From: an uncultured Spirochaetales bacterium
GTDB lineage: Bacteria; Spirochaetota; Spirochaetia; Sphaerochaetales; Sphaerochaetaceae
NCBI GenBank assembly: GCA_949292445.1
Contig: CASEZU010000042.1
Location: forward strand, 1-5,974
Reading direction: 5' to 3'
Length of the DNA: 5,974 nt
Under the pieces are notes generated by a model that made no database searches, was not told where the DNA came from, and worked only from the letters and a program-made list of their open reading frames with translations. Shown one piece after another: positions 1-4,073 of the stretch (position 1 is its first letter; every line of letters starts with the position of its first letter). Made by a program: the position numbers and the translations under genes.

Positions 1-9
1 GAAATCCTC

Positions 10-38
10 TTGCACAAATTCTTCTCATCTGGTAATCT
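10..38 (+). promoter_or_regulatory. Sigma70-like promoter of the tRNA-Met gene
   Basis: A -35 element TTGCAC (10-15) is followed by a 17-bp spacer and a -10 element TAATCT (33-38). This is near-consensus spacing, and it predicts a transcript start near 45, about 20 nt before the mature tRNA. The short leader contains a 5-bp hairpin, TGCAC (47-51) and GTGCA (55-59), just ahead of the tRNA 5' end, which may be part of the precursor removed by RNase P. The call rests on motif match and position only. Confidence 0.65.
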
Positions 39-64
39 CTCACCGTTGCACATGGTGCATCAAT

Positions 65-137
65 GGCGAGATAGCTCAGTTGGTAGAGCAAGCGGCTCAT
101 ATCCGCTCGGTCAGGGGTCCGAGTCCCTTTCTCGCTA
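65..137 (+). tRNA. tRNA-Met (anticodon CAT), elongator type
   Basis: The 73-nt cloverleaf is complete. The acceptor stem is 65-71 with 130-136, with a G-U pair at 1-72 and discriminator A137. The D stem is 74-77 with 86-89. The anticodon stem is 91-95 with 103-107 around loop CTCATAT, giving anticodon CAT at 98-100. The T stem is 113-117 with 125-129. CCA is not encoded and must be added by nucleotidyltransferase. It is not an initiator, because the 1-72 end can pair and the anticodon stem lacks the three consecutive G-C pairs of tRNA-fMet. A CAT anticodon could also belong to tRNA-Ile2, which is read as AUA after lysidine modification. I favour elongator Met on overall resemblance but cannot prove it. 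The T-loop reads TCCGAGT, so position 55 is C instead of the almost invariant U. Confidence 0.93.
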
Positions 138-140
138 GAG

Positions 141-171
141 TCCCGGACGGTGTCCGGGATTTTTCTTTTTT
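141..171 (+). terminator. Rho-independent terminator after tRNA-Met
   Basis: A perfect 8-bp GC-rich stem, TCCCGGAC (141-148) with GTCCGGGA (152-159), closes a 3-nt loop. It is followed by a T-rich run (160-171) interrupted by one C. The stem starts 3 nt after the discriminator base, so the tRNA is a single-gene transcription unit. There is no T-run on the opposite strand, so it should act only on rightward transcription. Confidence 0.93.
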
Positions 172-177
172 GACGGA

Positions 178-414
178 TTAATTATTCACACGAGGAATCT
201 TATAAAGATCTTCTCCTGATATCAGGAGAAAATCTGCTGAATCGAAATCAAAGCCATTGGCAGATGCAAATCCTATTACTTTTACATCCAGCCCATCGAT
301 CATCCTGATTTTCTTCTCCTCAGAGACGGCGACGGAGCTGCCCATCCTGTATTTCAGGTATTTGCACTCTATTAAAAATGTTAAATATTGTTTTATCAAA
401 ATTTGTTTTAACAT
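178..414 (-). pseudogene. Truncated C-terminal remnant, possibly of a PD-(D/E)XK / DUF234-type ATPase
   Basis: Read leftward from ATG 414 to TAA 178-180 this encodes 78 residues. Residues 13-78 read like real protein: a hydrophobic strand into IECKYLKYR (15-23), a basic helix, a strand into SANGFDFD, and a closing DFLLISGEDLYKI. An E-C-K triplet after a strand, followed about 25 residues later by a strand ending in S-x-x-G-F, resembles the C-terminal half of the nuclease-like domain of archaeal-type AAA ATPases (PF01637 with DUF234). That identification is from memory and tentative. The upstream half, with the Asp of the active site and the whole ATPase, is missing: the open frame continues upstream only across a terminator and the antisense of the FAH gene. 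There is only a weak AGGA at 426-429, 11 nt before the ATG, and no clear promoter. It is best read as a decayed fragment. A genuine small protein, perhaps starting at the ATG at 345, cannot be excluded. Confidence 0.45.
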
Positions 415-419
415 TTTTA
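373..419. repeat. Perfect 13-bp inverted repeat in an AT-rich patch
   Basis: The arm TAAAAATGTTAAA (373-385) and its exact reverse complement TTTAACATTTTTA (407-419) flank a 21-nt spacer. The spacer has a small inner dyad, TTTT (391-394) and AAAA (398-401). The surrounding 60 bases (361-420) contain only 9 G or C, far below the rest of the window. The right arm contains the putative ATG (412-414) of the truncated reading frame, and both arms translate within it. It could be an operator, a miniature-element end, or a cruciform or hairpin. There is no GC-rich stem, so it is not a standard terminator. Confidence 0.75.
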
Positions 420-440
420 TTATGGTCCTGATCCTGCAAT

Positions 441-480
441 GGAAAAAGCAGCAGACTCCTGTCTTCTGCGGATCTGCTGC
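441..480 (-). terminator. Rho-independent terminator of the hflK-hflC-GNAT-FAH operon
   Basis: Read on the minus strand, the arm at 473-480 (GCAGCAGA) pairs perfectly with the arm at 448-455 (TCTGCTGC). The stem is extended inward by 3 more pairs (470-472 with 457-459) past one unpaired base. It is followed directly by five U (447-443). It lies 33 nt beyond the FAH stop codon, as expected for the end of that transcript. The plus-strand side has no T-run, so it is unidirectional. With the tRNA terminator at 141-171 it isolates the remnant between two converging units. Confidence 0.88.
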
Positions 481-512
481 CTGTGTGGATCTGAGTGATT
501 GATGTTTTTGCG

Positions 513-1256
513 TCAGCGTATTGTGTTCCTGAGGATCCCCAGCCCTTCGATCTCTATCTCCACCACATCGGAGCGCTTCATGCCGGAGATGCCTCCCGGC
601 GTTCCTGTGGATATAACATCGCCGGGGAGGAGCGTCATGACATGCGAGATGTATGAGATGAGGTAGGGGATGCCGAAGATGAGATTCGAGGTGTTCGACA
701 TCTGCTTGGTCTCTCCGTTCACCCTGCTTGTTATCATCAGAGCCGATCCATCGACCTCGTCGGAGATATAAGGCCCGAGCGGCATGAACGTGTCGAAACC
801 TTTGGCCACGGTCCACTGGCCGTTCTTCGGCTGCAGGTCGCGGGCTGTCACGTCATTTGCTATGGTATATCCGAGGACATAGCTCAGGGCATCCTCTTCG
901 CTGACGTTCTTTGCTCTGCGGCCTATCACGACGGCAAGCTCCGCCTCATAATCGAGTCGATGGCACATATCAGGATAGATTATGTCCGAGCCGCAGCCTG
1001 TGGCAGCTGTCGAAGGCTTGAGGAACACAACCGGCGTCTCAGGAATGGGAAGCCCGAATTCCTCCGCATGGTCGCGGTAGTTGAGTCCGATGCATACGGC
1101 TTTGGAGAATGGAACCGGTGCAAGGAGCTGCGTCCTTCCGTATTCCAGCTTTTTTCCTGTCCTCTTCAGAGGTTTTTCAAACGGCTCTCCCTCTATGAGC
1201 TCGATCATCGCACCATCGATGATCCCGTATCCCTCTTCCGTCCTTACAATTTTCAT
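513..1256 (-). CDS. Fumarylacetoacetate hydrolase (FAH) family protein
   Basis: This is a 247-residue cytosolic enzyme of the FAH superfamily, whose members hydrolyse or decarboxylate beta-diketo or 2-oxo acids with a divalent metal. The N-terminal subdomain (about 1-48) is short. The catalytic fold begins at CIGLNYRDHA (55-64). The family metal ligands are visible as E104 and E106 in LDYEAELAVVIG and D135 in NDVTARD. Other hallmarks are FLKPS (79-83), AKGFDTF (151-157) and the closing STGTPGG (216-222). The length fits the FAHD1/acylpyruvase-like and 2-hydroxyhepta-2,4-diene-1,7-dioate isomerase-like subgroups. The substrate cannot be told from sequence, so no gene symbol is given. The start is supported by AAGGAGG 7 nt upstream. 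Its ATG overlaps the TGA of the GNAT gene by 4 nt (ATGA), so translation is probably coupled. It is the last gene of the operon, with a terminator just downstream. Confidence 0.93.
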   Translation of the reverse strand: MKIVRTEEGYGIIDGAMIELIEGEPFEKPLKRTGKKLEYGRTQLLAPVPFSKAVCIGLNYRDHAEEFGLPIPETPVVFLKPSTAATGCGSDIIYPDMCHRLDYEAELAVVIGRRAKNVSEEDALSYVLGYTIANDVTARDLQPKNGQWTVAKGFDTFMPLGPYISDEVDGSALMITSRVNGETKQMSNTSNLIFGIPYLISYISHVMTLLPGDVISTGTPGGISGMKRSDVVEIEIEGLGILRNTIR

Positions 1257-2062
1257 CCCATATCCTCCTTGAGAAGATAAATCCAGCTTCCTGTATCGCG
1301 GAAGCCGAGCGATCTGTATATCCTTCCGGCGCCCTCATCCGTATACCACAGGGAGAGCCGCTTCATTCCGTTCTCCCCGAATGCGATGTCCAGAAGCTCA
1401 GACACCACGGAGGCGGCGTACCCCCTTCCTCTGTATCCCGGGGCTGTTGAGACCCCCGATACCATCGCGTTGCGTCCTGACGGGTTGCTTATATAAGCAC
1501 CGGAGACCGCTTCTCCTCCCTCGAAAAGGGCCACTGCCGCAAACGGAAACGGCCTTGTGCTGAATGAGGCCGCATTCTCATCATCATCCTCTTCCGGGAA
1601 ACTGTCCATCATCTCCGGTATTTTGCGGTAGAGCGAGAAGAGGGATTTGAAGTCGGAGCGAGTCCTCAGCACCTTCAGCCGCATGTCACGTTCTTTTTTC
1701 CTGAAGTCTCCCTCTTTGACCGTCATCATGTGCCTGAGCTCAGGAGAATAGCCGGGAAGGAGGTGAAGAAGCGGAAGCATTGTGTTCTCCGGTGCGACAA
1801 GCGCATGTTTTTCAAGAGACATTATAAAAGCCGCATCATCGCAATCGGCGGCTCTTCCGCTGCTGTTCACGATCACGGCAGAAGCGGGGAAAGCGGCTAT
1901 GTACATTCCGTCAGCGCTGTACACGTCTATATCTTTCCCCTCTGCCGCATCCCTGAGATCATTCGTGAGAAAGAGATATTTATCCCCATTCCCGTCAAGC
2001 TCATCTGCAAGGGAGGCAGCCCGGGACGGCGGGATTCTCTCAAACTTCCGGTGACGGGTCAT
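1253..2062 (-). CDS. GNAT family N-acetyltransferase (FR47-like C-terminal domain)
   Basis: This is a 269-residue protein that probably transfers an acetyl group from acetyl-CoA to an unknown amine. The C-terminal GNAT domain (about 170-269) is clear: a strand FAAVALFEGG, then VSGVSTAPGYRGRGYA (201-216) carrying the R-G-R-G-Y-A acetyl-CoA pyrophosphate loop, then AGRIYRSLGFRDTG (245-258), the usual Y-x-x-x-G-F end. The N-terminal about 165 residues look like the degenerate N-terminal half seen in FR47-like GNATs, including an acidic EEDDDE stretch (157-162). The ATG at 2062 overlaps the end of hflC by 23 nt and has no good Shine-Dalgarno. No in-frame ATG, GTG or TTG follows in the first 40 codons. 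The frame stays open upstream, but that part is the antiframe of hflC and does not look like protein. The stop overlaps the FAH start. Expression by coupling to hflC is inferred. Confidence 0.85.
   Translation of the reverse strand: MTRHRKFERIPPSRAASLADELDGNGDKYLFLTNDLRDAAEGKDIDVYSADGMYIAAFPASAVIVNSSGRAADCDDAAFIMSLEKHALVAPENTMLPLLHLLPGYSPELRHMMTVKEGDFRKKERDMRLKVLRTRSDFKSLFSLYRKIPEMMDSFPEEDDDENAASFSTRPFPFAAVALFEGGEAVSGAYISNPSGRNAMVSGVSTAPGYRGRGYAASVVSELLDIAFGENGMKRLSLWYTDEGAGRIYRSLGFRDTGSWIYLLKEDMG
1264..1270 (-). promoter_or_regulatory. Shine-Dalgarno of the FAH gene
   Basis: On the minus strand AAGGAGG lies 7 nt before the ATG at 1256, inside the last codons of the GNAT gene. It is one of the two clear SD sites of the operon. 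It fixes the FAH start, and it shows that this organism does use canonical SD-led initiation. Confidence 0.85.
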
Positions 2063-3029
2063 GGAGGTAGCTGAAATATGCGGCATCTGTCGAGAGCGTC
2101 TTGTCCAGCCCGGGCATTGTCTTCCTGTAGCTCTCAAGCGTTGTCCACAGTCTGAAGAACTCCGGATCGGCGCTGTATGCCTGGCTGTATATTGCGGCAG
2201 CCTCGGCATCTGCTTCGCCCTTAATCCTCTCGCTCTCCGCATAGGCGGCGGAGAGGATCGTCCGCTTGTCGTTCTCCGTCCGTCCCTGCCAGGAGAGAAG
2301 CTGACCGCGGCCATATGAACGGTATGCCTCAGCTATCTGGCTGCGCTCTTTTATCATTCTGGAATAGACGCTGTCCGTGAGATCATCGGAGTACCTTATC
2401 TGGCGGATGATCACATCCTCCAGTTCGATTCCATAGTTGAGGGTGAGGGGAGCTGCATCCCGGAGCATCATATCTGAAAGCCCGTCGCGTCCGATGAGTA
2501 TTTCCTCCTGCTGAGCCCTTGTATCTGTGAGTGAGCGCAGTGCCGCTGCATCCTCTGCGTTCTCCACCTCGTTGTTTATCTCCTCGCTGTACTCAAGTGT
2601 GTTGATCCTGTTTGTGGACCTCACGGCTTCATTGAGATAGTTCTCCGATATTACGGTGCGTATCGTGGAATCGAGCACATCATTCAGTCTGGCGATTCCT
2701 CCCTCGACGGTCTTGACTGTCATATAGAAGAGGGCGGGGTCGGAGATCCTCCAGCGTGCGGTTGCATCCACCCATATGAACTGGTTCTCCTTTGTCGGTA
2801 TTCTCTGGGCATCTCCGTCCCAGGAAAGCAGTGTGGACGGATAGCGGGTGATGCTGTCAACAAGCGGCATCCTGAACTTGAGCCCCGCATCGGTTTCAGT
2901 CCCGACAATCCTGCCGAATCTTGTGACAACAGCCTGTTCGCCCTCCGATACCATGAAAAACGGGCCCAAGAGGAGGAACACGACAGCGAGGATCGCGATT
3001 ATGACAAGTGCTGTGATGAGCTTCTTCAT
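2040..3029 (-). CDS. hflC: HflC, SPFH/prohibitin-domain modulator of FtsH protease
   Basis: This 329-residue protein is close to the 334 of E. coli HflC. Residues 4-26 form a single N-terminal membrane anchor. The SPFH (band 7) domain follows: SEGEQAVVTRFGRIVG (28-43), GLKFRMPLVDSI (49-60), then VDATARWRISDP (87-98), the strand typical of the family. ELEDVIIRQIRYSDDL (202-217) leads into the family helix KERSQIAEAYRSYGRG (227-242) and a long coiled region. The closing SADPEFFRLWTTLESYRKTM (286-305) is an HflC signature. The family forms a hetero-oligomeric cage with HflK on the periplasmic side of the inner membrane that encloses FtsH. The start overlaps the hflK stop by 4 nt (ATGA). The GNAT gene begins inside its last codons. 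Confidence 0.96.
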   Translation of the reverse strand: MKKLITALVIIAILAVVFLLLGPFFMVSEGEQAVVTRFGRIVGTETDAGLKFRMPLVDSITRYPSTLLSWDGDAQRIPTKENQFIWVDATARWRISDPALFYMTVKTVEGGIARLNDVLDSTIRTVISENYLNEAVRSTNRINTLEYSEEINNEVENAEDAAALRSLTDTRAQQEEILIGRDGLSDMMLRDAAPLTLNYGIELEDVIIRQIRYSDDLTDSVYSRMIKERSQIAEAYRSYGRGQLLSWQGRTENDKRTILSAAYAESERIKGEADAEAAAIYSQAYSADPEFFRLWTTLESYRKTMPGLDKTLSTDAAYFSYLHDPSPEV

Positions 3030-3982
3030 ACGCCGCCTCCTATCATCTGAACAGGCAGATAGCCTTCAAGGGACTTGTCTATGAGCGTTACAGAGCCATC
3101 ATCGTTTCTCAGCACTTCCTCCATTGTCTCTATGTACAGTCTCTGTGCTGTTGTCTCCTTATCCTTGCTGTATTCTTCCCTTACTGCGTTGAATCTCGCT
3201 GTATCGCCATAGGCCATGTTGACTCTCTCGGCAGCGTACCCCTCCGCTTCCGAGATCATCTTGTCCGCCTCTCCCTGAGCAGCGGGTATCTCCTGATTGT
3301 AATACTGCTTGCCCTCGTTTATGAGGCTGTTCATGTCCTGTATGGCTTTGTTCACATCCTCGAATGCATCCTGCACCTCGCCCTCCGGAGGCATGATGTT
3401 CTGCAGCTTGACCGCGACAATCTCGATGCCGGAATCATAGCGGTCGAATATCTCCTGCATCGCACGCTGTGCATCGAATTCGATGTTCGTCCTCTCGCTG
3501 GTCATGACAGCAAGTATGGGCAGATCCCCGACGAGCTGGTTCATGACAGACTGCGATATATCGCGTATCGTCGTCTCCTTGTCCTGAATGGAGAAGAGGT
3601 ATTTCATCGGATCACTTATCCTGTACTGGACGATCCACTCCACGTCCACGATATTGAGGTCCCCTGTGAGCATCATCGATTCCTCGGGATTGACGAATGC
3701 ACCTGAAAGCGATGTGCCGGATGGATCCGTGGCCCTGTATCCGAATGTCAGGGTCTGCACCACTGCAGTCTCGACATTGTAATTCCTTTCTATTCCGAGC
3801 GGCAGCTTTGTCTGCAGCCCAGGGCCGACTGTTCTGACATATTTGCCGAACCGCAGCACTACGGCATTCTCCGTCTGGTCAACGGAGAAAAAGCTCGTGG
3901 CTATGACCGCAAGTATGGCCAGTATGATGATCACAGCTGCCGCAAACCGCGCCGAGATCGTGAATCCTTTCTTGCCTTCCAT
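3026..3982 (-). CDS. hflK: HflK, SPFH/prohibitin-domain modulator of FtsH protease
   Basis: This is a 318-residue partner of HflC. The cytosolic tail is very short (about 12 residues), and residues 13-33 form one membrane anchor. The SPFH domain shows TENAVVLRFGKYVRTVGPGL (37-56), LTGDLNIVDVEWIVQYRISDP (105-125), which is the HflK hallmark, and VKLQNIMPPEGEVQDAF (191-207) with DVNKA (209-213). A long helical segment with AEGYAAERVNMAYGDTARF (246-264) and TAQRLYIETMEEVL (278-291) follows. It is about 100 residues shorter than E. coli HflK (419) and lacks that protein's Gly/Pro-rich N-terminal tail. The start is well fixed: an in-frame TGA lies just upstream with no other start codon between. 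There is no Shine-Dalgarno, and a -10 hexamer sits 7 nt before the ATG, so a leaderless mRNA is likely. It is the first gene of the four-gene operon. Confidence 0.96.
   Translation of the reverse strand: MEGKKGFTISARFAAAVIIILAILAVIATSFFSVDQTENAVVLRFGKYVRTVGPGLQTKLPLGIERNYNVETAVVQTLTFGYRATDPSGTSLSGAFVNPEESMMLTGDLNIVDVEWIVQYRISDPMKYLFSIQDKETTIRDISQSVMNQLVGDLPILAVMTSERTNIEFDAQRAMQEIFDRYDSGIEIVAVKLQNIMPPEGEVQDAFEDVNKAIQDMNSLINEGKQYYNQEIPAAQGEADKMISEAEGYAAERVNMAYGDTARFNAVREEYSKDKETTAQRLYIETMEEVLRNDDGSVTLIDKSLEGYLPVQMIGGGV
3036..3040 (-). promoter_or_regulatory. Shine-Dalgarno of hflC
   Basis: GGAGG on the minus strand lies 6 nt before the hflC ATG at 3029. It is embedded in the C-terminal glycine codons of hflK (IGGGV), so the end of hflK doubles as the hflC ribosome-binding site. 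Confidence 0.8.
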
Positions 3983-3989
3983 GCCCAGA

Positions 3990-4017
3990 AGTGTAGCAGA
4001 TCAATCCATTTCAGCAA
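3990..4017 (-). promoter_or_regulatory. Promoter of the hflK operon, apparently leaderless
   Basis: On the minus strand, -35 TTGCTG (4017-4012) is followed by a 16-bp spacer and -10 TACACT (3995-3990). The -10 is preceded by TGC, making an extended -10. Seven bases (3989-3983) then separate it from the hflK ATG at 3982. This puts the expected transcript start at, or within a base or two of, the A of the start codon. No Shine-Dalgarno is present. The promoter is back-to-back with the metG promoter. Confidence 0.6.
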
Positions 4018-4036
4018 ACAAATAACCGGGGTAGGG

Positions 4037-4066
4037 TTGCTGCCCACCCGCGCTCTTGGATATACT
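4037..4066 (+). promoter_or_regulatory. Promoter of metG, apparently leaderless
   Basis: -35 TTGCTG (4037-4042), an 18-bp spacer and -10 TATACT (4061-4066) are followed by 7 nt and then the metG ATG at 4074. The geometry predicts transcription starting at the start codon itself. There is no Shine-Dalgarno and no room for a 5' UTR, so a T-box or other riboswitch leader on this gene is excluded if this promoter is the one used. The -35 hexamer is identical to that of the divergent hflK promoter, giving an inverted CAGCAA (4012-4017) / TTGCTG (4037-4042) pair. Confidence 0.65.
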
Positions 4067-4073
4067 CGTACCC

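Noticed and set aside
65..171. tRNA gene as an integration (att) site for a mobile element
   Set aside because: I found no repeat of the tRNA 3' end elsewhere in the window and no integrase. The tRNA is followed directly by its own terminator.
257..502. 81-codon plus-strand frame across the remnant and terminator
   Set aside because: It has no ribosome-binding site, runs through the terminator stem, and its hydrophobic stretch comes from the AT-rich palindrome.
513..816. Extension of the remnant frame upstream to an ATG at 816
   Set aside because: It is an alternate reading of the FAH gene on the same strand and crosses the operon terminator. The composition is His/Arg-rich shadow sequence.
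2063..2314. Upstream extension of the GNAT frame to an ATG at 2314
   Set aside because: This part is the alternate frame of hflC, rich in Arg, Pro and Ser with no protein-like pattern. The GNAT fold begins after 2062.
4032..4047. Imperfect dyad GTAGGG / CCCAC around the metG -35 element as an operator
   Set aside because: The arms are only about 5 bp and need a bulge, which is too weak to separate from chance.
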